Source: Lepidodermella squamata (Eukaryota > Gastrotricha). Taken from it: DNA of 64,000 bases. Positions 20,743-32,000 of the stretch are shown in pieces. The stretch's first letter is position 1, and every line of letters begins with the position of its first letter. The translations under genes were made by a program, and so were the position numbers. Where the stretch lies: assembly GCA_047495785.1 (NCBI GenBank), contig JBLDXI010000028.1:1612001-1676000 (forward strand). Reading direction: 5' to 3'. The notes beneath the pieces are model-generated. The model was not told the origin of the DNA. It worked only from the letters and a program-made list of their open reading frames with translations, and made no database searches.

Positions 20743-20789
20743 TCGGAAATTTGATGCATAGAGTAAACACGCCGAGCTAGTATAAATAC
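20743..20789 (+). promoter_or_regulatory. Conserved upstream element of group B genes with TATA box (copy 3)
   Basis: TCGGAAATTTGATGCATAGA, then GTAAACACGCCGAGCTAG and TATAAATAC. About 30 bp further on, the last part recurs (GCCAAGCTAGCATTTAATAG at about 20822), identical to the version before 10058. The B2 promoter thus carries two TATA-like boxes in tandem. Confidence 0.55.
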
Positions 20790-20876
20790 GCTTTTGTGAT
20801 TTGAATTCTGATCTATCTGACGCCAAGCTAGCATTTAATAGTTTTTGGGATTCAAGTCTGATCCATCTTATCTGAT

Positions 20877-22016
20877 ATGCTAGTAAGTATTATTTTATCA
20901 GGTTTTTTGTTTTACGCTTCACTCTCTTCTGCAAATGAATTATCCCTGCAAAGAGCTCTAAGCCTGCTATCAAACTGTTCGAACCTCGGCCCAGAAAGTC
21001 GGAGCCCACTCTGTTTTAATTATAATGCCTCGGAAGGCTGTAGGAAATCTGCAGTGGCCAAAGTGAAATTAAGAGTCATAGCTGGTAAAGTTGAAGCTAT
21101 CGACGATCAGTTGCAGAGTTTTTCAGCATCGCTGCAGTTTAACGTGCAGTGGAAGGGCTCGTGCAATTGGCCACCTACCATTGCGAAGCTTGGCCCTAAG
21201 CACAATTTTTCTTTCCCGGTTCTTGACACTATGTTCTGGCGGCCTAAATTTATCCATCTCAACCCATCCGTCACTCACATGAGCGACAGAAGAGTCTCGC
21301 AAATGACCGTGTTAATAAGGCGTGATGAGAGCATTCGCTTTGATTGGAGCTTCAATGCCAGACTGACTTCAACTTGTAATCTCGATATTTCGTTTTTCCC
21401 GTTCGATACTCAAATTTGCGGCGTCAAACTACAAATTGTCACAGCGAAACATTATTATAAATTATTGAATGACAACATGGCAGAGATTTATAACTCTCAT
21501 CGGGTACTCGTAGACAACTGGCATATCGTCAACAGGTCGGTTGTGATCAGCAACGAAATGACTTACGAGTATATCTTCACATTTCGAAGGAATCCCGAGT
21601 TTTACATATGGAATATAATTCTACCGTTTGTTATCCTGACATCTATGGTATTCATCATTCTACTCTTGGATCCCCATCTCTCAGATCGGCCAGTTCTAGC
21701 AGTGACTATTCTTTTAGCACTGGTTTTCATGGAAGCCGACTGCTTGCAATACCTGCCATTAAAACCAGGATTTGTCATGCTGTCAGCATTCATGAAGTGC
21801 TCCGAATTTATCACTAGCATACTAACATTCTATTCCCTGGTTACTTGTGGGTTAGCTAACTCTTATCCAGATTGGTACGCCACTAGTCTGTTCGAGCATT
21901 CGCTGTTCATTATTAGAAAGGGTCGAGCCATGGATATTTCTGCTTTTATCATTGCTCTATTGGCTTATGGTGTCTCTATTACCTATTTCGTACTAATGGT
22001 CTTATCTTATGTATGA
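20877..22016 (+). CDS. Cys-loop receptor (pLGIC) subunit, group B
   Basis: A 379-residue single-exon subunit, duplicate of 10058-11197 with the same length and the same cysteine positions (extracellular 34, 46, 55, 96; Cys-loop C167-C181, CNLDISFFPFDTQIC). Pre-M1 differs by one residue (RRNPEFYIWNIILP). M2 is DRPVLAVTILLALVFMEAD. From M1 to the stop the two proteins differ at only a few positions. Differences concentrate in the extracellular domain, for example after the Cys-loop. AATAAA occurs within 30 bp of the stop. It is the middle gene of the intact second A-B-C block. Confidence 0.93.
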   Translation: MLVSIILSGFLFYASLSSANELSLQRALSLLSNCSNLGPESRSPLCFNYNASEGCRKSAVAKVKLRVIAGKVEAIDDQLQSFSASLQFNVQWKGSCNWPPTIAKLGPKHNFSFPVLDTMFWRPKFIHLNPSVTHMSDRRVSQMTVLIRRDESIRFDWSFNARLTSTCNLDISFFPFDTQICGVKLQIVTAKHYYKLLNDNMAEIYNSHRVLVDNWHIVNRSVVISNEMTYEYIFTFRRNPEFYIWNIILPFVILTSMVFIILLLDPHLSDRPVLAVTILLALVFMEADCLQYLPLKPGFVMLSAFMKCSEFITSILTFYSLVTCGLANSYPDWYATSLFEHSLFIIRKGRAMDISAFIIALLAYGVSITYFVLMVLSYV

Positions 22017-22384
22017 ATTCATAAGAAAATAAAGGATTTTGAATAAATATAGTTCTTTGTTTCCACGGTGCTCTAAATCGCGCGTTCACCGAATTGCAAT
22101 GGTCCCGCAAAGCCTAACGGTTGTAGGCTGAATAACATGTTAGAGAGCAGGTAAGAAGCTAAGTAAATACATGAGAAGAACGAAAAATGTCTCCGTGAAT
22201 CTCAAAGGTGTTGAGAAGCCAATGTGTAATGTAAGAAAAAGGGCTTCGAATTCATTAAAGATTTTAGAGTTTCCATAGTACATATAACGAGACAGGGTTT
22301 TAGACTCTTGAAGATTCAAGATAATAGTATGTAAACTTACCTTTCACATCCATTGCAGCTCAGTTCCTCCTTTACTTCACAGAG

Positions 22385-23521
22385 ATGTCGACGCTTAAAA
22401 TAATATTCAGTTTTCTCTTGACGGTTATTTGCACAAAAGGCCAGGATTTTGGTGGAATATTTCTGCGAAATTGCTCTGATTCGATCAACCCATCACTCTA
22501 CTCGCCAACATGCCCATTAGGACGTAGTGCGGTTCCGTGCAAACCAACACTTATAGACATTGAGCTTCACCCTGACATTTTGGTTGGAATAAACGATAAC
22601 GATGAAATAATAACATTTTCCGGCCTTCTCGAAGCCGAATGGGTTTTGCCTTGTTCCAACTTCAAACTATGGACCAAGGCTCTGTTCAATGTTGACGATA
22701 CAGGGGTTTGGAAGCCTCATATGCATCACACAAATGCAGTCAGTGATTTCGTAATGAGCGATGGTTTCACAAATCAAGCTTTCATTGAATTCGATCCGAA
22801 CTCCACAGATTCTAGAATCGACATCACTTTGATTCGAGTCGGTGTTTTCTCATCTCGCTGCCCTATGGATTACACCCGGTTTCCTTTTGATAGTCAATCA
22901 TGTTCTATTGTTTTCACTGTTCAAGAAACTGCACCCGCTGTAATTCTATCAACAAGGCCGGCAAAAAATATATACTCAAAGAATTTCGCTACAGCGAATG
23001 AAGGCTGGATAGTTGAAGGTTGGTCAATCCATTCGAAATTCAGCGATCTAAATGGCAACCAGAGTAGCCTGGTTTACCAGTTCAACTTGCGGAGAAAGCC
23101 CCAGTTCTATGTCTACAATCTCATGATACCAATATTGATTTTGAGCTCACTGGAACTCGCAGCATTCATCATTCCGCCGGAAATGTCCGACCGACCTGTT
23201 TTCATGGTGACAATTCTCCTGGCCATGACTGTGCTACAGGGCGAAATATTGAATCGCGTCCCGCAGAAGCCGCATCGCATTTTTCTTAGCAATTACAACG
23301 ATTTATTCGCCCTATTTTCGTGGGGTTGCACTGCGTTTTCTTTGATGACTTGTGGCCTTGCCCACATGCGCCAGGACAAGAAAGCCTTAGTTGTTTTCAA
23401 ATGTGTTGTCATCTCCAAGAAACGATGCCTGGACCTTGCAGGTCTGACAGTGGCGTTATTTTGCTTTTTCGCTATAAATATTTACGCTTTATCAGTTGCG
23501 CATAATGCTAAATATATTTAA
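22385..23521 (+). CDS. Cys-loop receptor (pLGIC) subunit, group C
   Basis: A 378-residue single-exon subunit. Signal peptide 1-20, then FLRNCSDSINPSLYSPTC with extracellular cysteines at 30, 43, 52 and 90. The W-x-P motif is WKPHMHHTN and the Cys-loop is C159-C173 (CPMDYTRFPFDSQSC). Loop C region reads NGNQSS. Pre-M1 is RRKPQFYVYNLMIP and M2 is DRPVFMVTILLAMTVLQGE. The loop between M3 and M4 is about 24 residues (HMRQDKKALVVFKC). GAATAAATTC occurs 24 bp past the stop. It is the only intact C gene of the two blocks; the other is reduced to the triplicated fragment at 12.8-14.1 kb. The gene at 39567 is its closest relative here. Confidence 0.93.
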   Translation: MSTLKIIFSFLLTVICTKGQDFGGIFLRNCSDSINPSLYSPTCPLGRSAVPCKPTLIDIELHPDILVGINDNDEIITFSGLLEAEWVLPCSNFKLWTKALFNVDDTGVWKPHMHHTNAVSDFVMSDGFTNQAFIEFDPNSTDSRIDITLIRVGVFSSRCPMDYTRFPFDSQSCSIVFTVQETAPAVILSTRPAKNIYSKNFATANEGWIVEGWSIHSKFSDLNGNQSSLVYQFNLRRKPQFYVYNLMIPILILSSLELAAFIIPPEMSDRPVFMVTILLAMTVLQGEILNRVPQKPHRIFLSNYNDLFALFSWGCTAFSLMTCGLAHMRQDKKALVVFKCVVISKKRCLDLAGLTVALFCFFAINIYALSVAHNAKYI

Positions 23522-24312
23522 TCTGTTAAATTGCAATTTTTAAAGAATAAATTCAGAAAACGTATCCTCTGATCCTCCTGATATTTCCCAACTTATACCA
23601 TTAAGTCTGGTTTCAAAGAGATCTGTCATCTGTCGCTGTATTTCGCAGAAAATGCGCGATTCGATCTATCGATTCGTTCAATCGATTAGATTTCAGACCC
23701 GCAGATAATACCCCCAGGCCCCCAGACCCCCATACACGTGATATACTGAAAATAATCCCTCTGGCGATCCACCCACCTTTCATGTACGCCGTTGCCCGTT
23801 GCCATGTCCATAAGCGGCAGAAATCTCGATTTTCTTCCCACGGAACATTCGAGTAGCAATGCCTGATAGATTGCAATAGAGTGTACGTACCCCCACTTCC
23901 GGTAGGTAACCTTAAACGAAATACAAAAGAAAGTACATCATTGCTATCATAGCCAAGAACAACCAAGGTCTTTGGCTTAGTGCGGAATGTGCAGCAGAAC
24001 ATTCTTTGTTGACTTTTAATTTGACTTTTAATGCAACTGCCTAGTAACTGCTGACTGGTCAATTATTGAAGTAATGATCTATTAATATCAGCTGACGTCT
24101 GGCACAGGCTGATCCACCACTGCTCGAATGATATTACAGCTGTAAAAGTTCATCGAGAGGACCATAAATCTTATGGGTTTCGCAATTTTATTAAAAAGGA
24201 TCACAACATTTTGTATCTCCTAGCTGAATCCACAGCTTGTTAAAACGATATGAATTTGAATTTGCATGCATAAATTGAGGAGCTGAAGGCCTATCTGTGC
24301 TACTAAGGGAAA
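23522..24312. other. Convergent intergenic region at the end of the duplicated block
   Basis: To about 23705 it matches the flank of the first C copy. TTTCAGACCCGCAGAT (about 23690) is the last shared string. The rest shows no gene. A 149-codon minus-strand frame (23613-24062) begins with a non-ATG codon and overlaps the shared flank, so I leave it out. Confidence 0.5.
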
Positions 24313-25464
24313 TCAGAATTGATAGCCAACTTTTGCAGCCATATCTAAGGCGTAACCGTTGATTGCGCAGAACAAGCCAAGTCCAACCATAGAAAACAAA
24401 AAGTCGACCAGTCGCAAGCGGCGAACGCGAAACTTGCCATACAACGATATCTTCTTGTCAAACCATTTAGCATAGAAAGCTACTAGACCGCATGCGGCAC
24501 AGGAATATATTGTCAAAGCCCAAGAGAAGATAATCCATAACCCAGTGTAAGTTGTCAAGAACATTCTTTGTGGCTTCTGGGGCACGTATGTGAGAACGCT
24601 GCCCTGAAGAAAGGTCTGGGCGAGCAGCAGGGTCATGTTGAACATCGGACGATCAGGACTGTGAGCTGGGATGAACAACGACGCCAGGTTGAGGCTGGCT
24701 AATAGAATACACGGTAATATCAAATTGTTGATATAATATTCAGGAGATCGGCGTAGCTTGAACGAGAACCAAGCAGCACTCCGGTTCCCCAACATGTCTA
24801 CGACATAAATTGATGAATTCGACTCTAAAAATTTCCATCCGCTCTTGTGGGTGTCGACGAAGCTTGGCTTAACGTCCAGTTTCGCAGTTGAAAAGGCTGC
24901 GGCACTAGTGAATTCAAGCATGGCCAACTCAATGCGGCAGCTTTGTTCGTCAAACGGGAAATTAGCGAAGTCAAGGTTGCAAAGGGATGAAAACACGCCA
25001 TATCGTTGCCAAGTGAACTCCAAGGTTTGATTTTTCAAATTTTTTACGAAGAGTCGACTATTGAACCCGGAGCTCATTCCGTAATCATCATAGGTATTCT
25101 TATGGTTGACGTTTGGCTTCCAAAAATAGGTTGGGTCTAAATATATTGTCTTCTGGCGTGGGTATTCATATTGCTGGCATATGACATTCCATGAGAGTCG
25201 CAGCGAGCCAGAAAAAGTGAAGACCTCCGAAACGTCGTTGATCCCATGCAAATATTCGGCCTGAACGAGGGCTGACACTTTTGTTTGCTTGCAAATCGGC
25301 GTAACTGCCGATCCGCCTTCATTGCAGGTTGGCGAGTAAAGTTCGATTGAGACATGAGAGCAATTGACCATTAGCTCATTCATTTGCTGCTGCGTGATAT
25401 CGAGCAGTTGAAGCCAAGCTGGCCGAGAAAGCAATAGAATCAAAAGAACGCTTTCATAATTCAT
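24313..25464 (-). CDS. Cys-loop receptor (pLGIC) subunit, group D
   Basis: A 383-residue single-exon subunit. Signal peptide 1-18, then LLDITQQQMNELMVNCSHVS and the D mark NEGGSAVTPICKQTKVSALVQAEYLHGINDV. Extracellular cysteines are at 35, 47, 58 and 96. The W-x-P motif is WKPNVNHKN (115-123), and the Cys-loop is C162-C176 (CNLDFANFPFDEQSC). The stretch before M1 holds LGNRSAAWF. M2 is DRPMFNMTLLLAQTFLQGS, with Asn at 4'. After M3 comes a short loop with FYAKWFDKKISLYGKF. It is convergent with the C gene at 22385 and followed upstream by two more D genes on the same strand. Confidence 0.93.
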   Translation of the reverse strand: MNYESVLLILLLSRPAWLQLLDITQQQMNELMVNCSHVSIELYSPTCNEGGSAVTPICKQTKVSALVQAEYLHGINDVSEVFTFSGSLRLSWNVICQQYEYPRQKTIYLDPTYFWKPNVNHKNTYDDYGMSSGFNSRLFVKNLKNQTLEFTWQRYGVFSSLCNLDFANFPFDEQSCRIELAMLEFTSAAAFSTAKLDVKPSFVDTHKSGWKFLESNSSIYVVDMLGNRSAAWFSFKLRRSPEYYINNLILPCILLASLNLASLFIPAHSPDRPMFNMTLLLAQTFLQGSVLTYVPQKPQRMFLTTYTGLWIIFSWALTIYSCAACGLVAFYAKWFDKKISLYGKFRVRRLRLVDFLFSMVGLGLFCAINGYALDMAAKVGYQF

Positions 25465-26218
25465 CTTTATAAGATCTATAAGACAAAAAATGCTCTCAGC
25501 AAGAAAGTTTCAAGCATTTAAGAAAATCGTCTGATGATATTAAGACATCGATTCCTGTGTAAATTGATAATGAGATCTATAGCGGCACTTCGATTGAAAA
25601 TAAGTGGCAGGCGACGGTGTTTGTCAAATAAAACTTTCATGCCGATAGTTAAGTATTCTTCGCACGCATTGAAGATGTGCGTACTAGATTTGTTTACAAT
25701 TCACACGCATGAAGGAGAGTCTGGCAGAAGTTTCTGGCGGCCCTATTACCTGATCAAAGTTGGGAGAGCGAAATCGGATTGAAGGTCTCTGCTCAGAGCT
25801 TGGGCAACTTTAACCTTGATTTGCCATTTAAAGCGATAGATTTATCGGGGGCTATTGAGTTACAATGAGAAAAACTATGAAAATATGAAAAATGAGTTGT
25901 AATGTAAACATGATGAAAATGGTTCGCCCACGATGTTGTCATTTATTTTTAAATATATCAACAGGAAATCCCCAGAAAGGCCTTCCATTACAGGCGGGTG
26001 CGCTAGACCGGCGATTTGAATATTTATGGCAGGTTCTGGTTGGATATTCTCTGTCGCACTTTGTTCGATTCCCTGGGCTAGCTACCAAAAGCGACTTTCA
26101 CGCTTGAGTGCTCATGAAAAACAGGCGGGGCTTTATCTCCGGCTCTTGGTAACAACAAAATCCCGAAATATCGTTGTTTTTTTTATTGGGAAAAGTCGAA
26201 ACCAGAACAGCTCATTTT
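25465..26218. other. Non-coding interval between two group D genes
   Basis: No gene, repeat or clear promoter could be supported. Small frames at 25534-25782 and 25892-26268 overlap one another and resemble nothing known. Confidence 0.45.
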
Positions 26219-27409
26219 TTACAGATAGCCGCACTTTGAGGCTACATCTAAAGCATAACCGCATATAGCGAAGAAAACAGTTATTCCAAATAAAGAAATG
26301 GCAAAATCGACAATTTGTATTCTAGTGAAGCGTATTTTGGCGCGTAAGGTGATTTTCCTTTCGAACCAGCGTGGAAAGTAATTGACCAGGCCACAAGCAG
26401 CACATGAGTACATCGTTAGAGCCCACGAATAGATTATCCACATGGCGGTGAATGTTGTCAGGAACATTCTTTGCGGCTTCTGAGGCACGTAGGTAAGGAC
26501 GCTGCTTTGGAAAAACGTTTGGGCGAGCAGAAGGGTCATATTGAAGTTCGGTCTGTCTGGACTGTCAGGAGCGATGAAGAGAGACGCTAAGTTGAGACTA
26601 GCTAGCAAAATAATTGGCAAGACCAAGTTGTTTAAATAGTACTCGGGAGAGCGGCGAAAGGTGAACCAGAAGAAGGCTGCACTTCGGTTTCCTAGGGCGT
26701 CAACATCGCCTACGGAAGAGCTGCCACTAACTAACAGCCACCCCGTTTTATCGCTACTGGCAAAGCTCGGTTTGATATCAACTGTCGCTGTTACGAAACC
26801 AACAGCGCTGATGAATTCGAGCATGTTCAGCTCGACTTTACACGTTTGCTTATCAAAAGGGAAATAGGCAATGTCGAGGCTGCACATAGATGAGATGACG
26901 CCATAACGCTGCCACGTAAATTCCAGCGTATGATTTTTGAGGTTCTTCATGAAAAAACGACTGTTGAATCCGTCGCTCATGCCGTAGTCGTCAAACGTAT
27001 TCTTGTGATTGACGTTTGGCTTCCAGAAGTAATTCGAATCAAGCGAGACCGTTTTAGGCCGTGGGAAGTCGTAATCTTCACAGTAAACCGTCCAGGATAG
27101 CCGCAGAGACCCAGCGAATGTGAAAACCTCGGTAACATCGTTGATTCCATGTAGATATTCGGCCTGCAAGAGGGCGCTTACTGAAGTCTGCTTGCAAATT
27201 TCGGTTGTCGTTGATCCACCTTCAACGCAAGACGGTGAGTATATTTCACTGGTGACATGTGGGCATTTGACTATTATATCATTCATTTGATGCTGTGAAA
27301 TTTCTACCCAAGCCATATCAGCCAGAGCTGCCATCGGCATCAGGAGTAAAAGTGTGAGCAAACTCATCTTGAATATTGCCATAATTTGAACTTGCTCTAT
27401 TACCAACAT
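26219..27409 (-). CDS. Cys-loop receptor (pLGIC) subunit, group D
   Basis: A 396-residue single-exon reading from ATG 27409. In-frame ATGs at 27382 and 27367 start closer to the hydrophobic signal (SLLTLLLLMPMAALA), and the last fits the length of the other D proteins best, so the true start may be 27367. Numbered from 27409, the Cys-loop is C176-C190 (CSLDIAYFPFDKQTC). The D-type stretch EGGSTTTEICKQTSVSALLQAEYLHGINDV is present. M2 is DRPNFNMTLLLAQTFFQSS with Asn at 2' and 4', an unusually polar inner pore for this set. The loop to M4 holds YFPRWFERKITLRAKI. Loop C region reads LGNRSAAF. Confidence 0.92.
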   Translation of the reverse strand: MLVIEQVQIMAIFKMSLLTLLLLMPMAALADMAWVEISQHQMNDIIVKCPHVTSEIYSPSCVEGGSTTTEICKQTSVSALLQAEYLHGINDVTEVFTFAGSLRLSWTVYCEDYDFPRPKTVSLDSNYFWKPNVNHKNTFDDYGMSDGFNSRFFMKNLKNHTLEFTWQRYGVISSMCSLDIAYFPFDKQTCKVELNMLEFISAVGFVTATVDIKPSFASSDKTGWLLVSGSSSVGDVDALGNRSAAFFWFTFRRSPEYYLNNLVLPIILLASLNLASLFIAPDSPDRPNFNMTLLLAQTFFQSSVLTYVPQKPQRMFLTTFTAMWIIYSWALTMYSCAACGLVNYFPRWFERKITLRAKIRFTRIQIVDFAISLFGITVFFAICGYALDVASKCGYL

Positions 27410-27753
27410 CTAGATTCTAGATCGGTCCCAGTTAATATCGCTGGGTCCGGTTACGAGTAAACACCAACGGGAGACACTAATCAAATCTGAATGTTTAATT
27501 CGGCGTGCATGATTGATTAGTTATTGAATGCAAATCAGAACTTTGCAGTTTTATGAATATAAATGGCCTTTAATATGTGCAGAATACATCCTGTGCGTCA
27601 TCAATGTTTTTTACCAGATTTATTTACTTTTCTCGAAATTTACCCAGGTATATCGAGCGGCCAAAATAGGCGTGCAAAACAACCGCCCATTTGATTTGGC
27701 AAACAAGACGTAGTCATTTGATACGTCATTGATTTAATTGAATGTGTCAATAT
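27410..27753. other. Non-coding interval
   Basis: No gene seen; only AT-rich spacer between a group D gene and a broken group D copy. Confidence 0.45.
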
Positions 27754-28847
27754 TCACTTTGAACTGTACTTCAAGGCAACATGAAGAGCGAAACCGTTGA
27801 TAGCGCAAAACATAACAAAGGCTATCATTCCAACCACTGAATCAATCAAACGATACCGATTAACTATGAAGGTTTTGGACAAAGGAATTTTCTTTTTGAA
27901 CCACTTAGGAAAAATGCTGATACATCCGCAAATCGCAAGTGAGTACACTGTTAGAGCCCAAGACATCGCAATCCCGAGGCCTGTGTAGGTCGCTAGAAAC
28001 ATTCGCTGCGGCTTCGCTGGAACATGGCTCAGGATGCTGTTCTGAAGGAAGGTCTCGGCTAGTAGCAAGGTCACGCTTATCATCGGCCGATCTGGAATTG
28101 TTGCCGGTAGGGAGAGCAAGACAAGATTAATACCGGAGAGCAGTACGCATGGCAAAATCAAATTGCTGATGTAGAACTCTGGAGCACGGCGTAGCTTGAA
28201 CGAAAAATAAGCATAACTCCGGGCTCCTAGCATATCGACAACGCCGATGCCAGTATTTGTCTCAATCAGTAGGCAACCAGTTTCCTCGGTGCTGATGAAC
28301 GTTGGCTTCAAGTCGAGATTAGCCGAGACGAAGCCGACGGCGCTTGTGAATTCTTGCATCGTCAATTCCAGCTTGCATGCCTGTTCATCGAATGGGAACT
28401 CGGCGAAGTTGAGATCGCAAAGGGAGGAAAATACTCCGTAGCGTTGCCATGTAAATTCAAGGGTGTTATTCTTGAGATTTTTAACAAAAAGTCGACTTGT
28501 AAATCCGTTGCTCATTCCATAGTCTTCGTTCGTGTTTTTGTGATTGATGTTCGGCTTCCAGAAATAGGAAGGGTCCAAAAGAATCGTCTTCTGGCGAGGG
28601 AAGTAATAGTTGTCACAATACACATTCCAAGAAACTATTCAGCTTGAATAAGAGCCGTAACTTTCGTTTGATTGCAAATAGGGGTTGTGGTTGATCCACC
28701 CTCGGTACAAGATGGCGAGTATATTTCTGGCGAAACATGCGAACAGTTCGTCATTATTTCGGTCGTCTGCTGCTTGATGAGCTCCGATATTTGTGAATTG
28801 GTCTCTTTCAATAGAGTCAACGTCAGTGAAAACAGAATGATTCTCAT
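27754..28847 (-). pseudogene. Group D pLGIC gene broken by a 55-nt internal deletion
   Basis: From ATG 28847 the frame runs through a signal peptide, NCSHVSPEIYSPSCTEGGSTTTP and VTALIQAE, then hits TAG at about 28633. Two frames over, the reading resumes at VSWNVYCDNYYFPRQKT and continues intact through the Cys-loop (CDLNFAEFPFDEQAC), LGARSYAYF, M1, M2 (DRPMISVTLLLAETFLQNS), M3 and M4 to 27754. Against the D gene at 24313, the codons for the segment YLHGINDV through GSLR are missing: 55 nt, not a multiple of three. Nothing is inserted, so an intron cannot explain it. All other features are intact and no other stop is seen, so the break looks recent or may be an allele or an assembly slip. Confidence 0.85.
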
Positions 28848-29038
28848 CTCAACCTAGGAAGATTTCGAAAAGTCTTCAAATTCGCAAGAAAAAGAAAATG
28901 TATGGTTCAGATAATAATAGCAAAACAGCAAACTGAATGATTGATGATGGGTAAGAAAATGACTCTGAAATCAAAAGTTCAACAGGAATAAAATCTTCCA
29001 ATTCTCAAAGAGAAAATAAATGGAGTAATTAATTGAGG

Positions 29039-32000
29039 TAATTAATTAATTAATTAATTAATTAATGGAGTACTTGGGGTACTCAAAATTTCAGCACAGG
29101 AAAAGATAAAACAGCTCCTGCTGCTCAAGAAATGAAAGACCGCCAAATTGATGTTTTGATTGGGCAAGAATTTCGTAAAAAAGGTAAGGGAAAAAAATCG
29201 GTGAATGGTGTTTGCGTTTTACATTCAGGGGTCGATGCGAGCGCCGCGAGAAACCGCGATGGAGTAGTAACTTTTACAGCGGAGAATCCCGAAATTTTAA
29301 TTACCGGTGATGAGATGATCGATGAACGACTGCAAATTGTGAAATTAAAAATTGGCAAACAAAAAATTATAATAATGAACATATATGCGCCTGCGGAATC
29401 TGGGACAGATGCGTTGGATATTTTCATTGCAAAAGTAGAGAGTAAACTAGAGGAGCTTGAGCGATCTAAAGACAGCGATGAAATTATTCTTATTGGCGGT
29501 GATTTGAATGGCGAAATAGCTAAGGGTGTGGAGGAAAGCGATGTGATAGGTGAATACGCTTCGCAAACAGGTAACGAAAAAGGTGAACGGTGGTTCGATT
29601 TTGCCAGCCGAAATGGCTACTGCTTCATAAATACCTTCTTTCCAAATTGTGGTTACACTTTCTTTCGGCACCACAAAACCACTGGAGAAACTCGACGATC
29701 ATTTATTGACTATTTATTGCTACCTCAATACTTAAGAAAAAACGTTTTCGCCTGCGAAACGATAGCAGATGCTTGTTTGGGCCCTGATCATTTGTTATTA
29801 TGTGTACGGATGAGATTCGAACTGGACCGCAAAAATGATATAGTTGAAGAGGCATGGCGCACGGCTCATGAGCGGCTAGAACAGCCAAATTTTTCTAATA
29901 AATTGAAGCAGGTGATGGACCAGAAATTAAGTGACGTAGATAGGACAATTTCAGCTGAGGATGTGTGGCTAAAACTGAAGACGCTGGAGGCGGAAAGTGC
30001 AAAAATCTGCGGGAAAAAACGAGTTAGGAAAAATGGTAAGCGAACTAGGTGGTGGGGCAATAAAACTAGGAAAAAAGCAGCGGCGAAAAAGCGGAAATTT
30101 AAACTATTCGCGAAGGAAAGGAAACGGTTAGATGAACTCGGCGTTGCTACTAGCGCAGATTTGAATAAACTGTGGGACGATTACGTTGAGGAGCGCAACA
30201 GCGAAAAGAAGGTTATAAGACAGGCTAAGGACGAAGTCAAAAAGGAACTTGGAAATAAGTTCTACGCGCTCAGAGATAAGCCTCAGGAAGCACAGTCTTT
30301 CTTTTGGCATCTAATAGCTTCTCTTACTAAAGGGTCGGGCAAGCACGACTATAAAATTGTAATCGAAGACGAAAATGGGAGGATTTTATCAGACAAAATT
30401 CAAGTAGCAGACAGATGGAGACGTTATTTTATGGGAGTTGTAGATGGGGTGGAAATATTAGCTGAGGAAATAAATAAATTGAATGAAAATTTAGAATTTA
30501 CTAGTAAATGTGAAATGCGCGTCATGAAACCGATAACACGCGACGAGATTCAGCTCGCAATTTCAAAGGAAAAATTAAGAAAATCACCCGGTCTCGATGA
30601 AATTAGATTAGAAATGCTTAATGCGCTACAAAATTCGAAAATTGAATGGCTAGAGTTTCTCTTCAATAAAATATGGGCTGAAAAACGCGTTCCTGATGAT
30701 TTTCTGAATTTAATTCTGATCCCAGTGCCAAAAAAAGGAGATTTAAATAAGTGCAATAATTACCGCGGCATAAGTCTAATTAGTATCGTTGCAAAATGTT
30801 ACGCGCGAATTCTTGAAAAGCGGCTTCGCGATGAAATAAATATAAAACTGGAAGAATTTCAACATGGTTTTATGCAAAACAAAGGCACGGGTGACTGCAC
30901 CTTCATATTAAGGCAAATAATGGAGAAAATTATTGAATTTAACAGGAGCATTTTTATAACTTTTATGGACCTGGAAAAGGCTTACGATTTTGTCGACCGC
31001 GATCAAGTTTGGAAAGCGCTCGAAGACCTAGGAGTTTCTCGCGATCTTATAGATAATATTAAGGCATTATACAGGGATAGCATTGCTACTGTGCGAGTAA
31101 ATGGCGTTAGCGCGAAACCCTTCCGGGTGACCAAGGGACTGAGACAAGGCTGCCCATTGTCGCCCCTGTTATTTATAGCAGTATTTAATGTAGTTTGCAA
31201 GCGAGTTAAATTAGAAAAAACAGGTATCCCCCTAACCGACGATGAGTGGCTGATGTTACTAGCATTCGCGGACGATACTGCTTTATTATCGCAAGATTCG
31301 GAGAAAATGCAATTGATTATAGATATTTTTGTTGAGGCGTGTGGACACTTGGGCTTGAAAATTAATGTTCCAAAAACCAAATTCATGAGAGTTAATAAAA
31401 ATGACTGCAATTTACATTTACCTTTTTCCATCTACGGGCAGTACATTGAAGAAGTTGATGAATTCGTATATTTGGGAAGTGTTATCACGTCTGACGGCAG
31501 GTGTAAGGCTGATGTAAGGACTCGTTTAGAAAAAGGCAACAAAGCGTTTGGCGCTATGCGGAAATATATTTTTGGCAATCGATCTGTCCCGACTAAAGAA
31601 AAAATGAAATGTTTAAAGGGCGTTGTGGATGCGACTATCATGCATGGCAGCGAAAGTTGGACGTTAACTTCTGAGGATGCGAGGCGACTCGACGTAGGCT
31701 ATATGCGTTATTTGCGTAAGATATGCGGAGTAACACTTAGGGACAGGATTCGCAATGAGGTCATTAGAAATATGTGTGGTTCAGAACAATTTACATTCAA
31801 AATTGCTAGGCGGCAACTTCGCTGGTACGGGCACGTCGCTCGCATGGACCCCGTAAGGCTGGCAAGCCAGATGCGGTACTGGCAGCCGCCGGATGATACT
31901 TGGAGTAGACCTCGAGGGCGACCAAAATTAAGGTGGATTGATTGCATCAAAAAACATTTGAACAAAATAGGGATTAACAATTTTGAGGAGGCCGACGCCC

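Noticed and set aside
23613-24062. 149-codon minus-strand open frame
   Set aside because: Starts with a non-ATG codon, overlaps the duplicated 3' flank of the group C gene and shows no known domain.
28560-28700. An intron in the broken group D gene
   Set aside because: Comparison with 24313 shows 55 bases missing, not added, so splicing cannot restore the frame.
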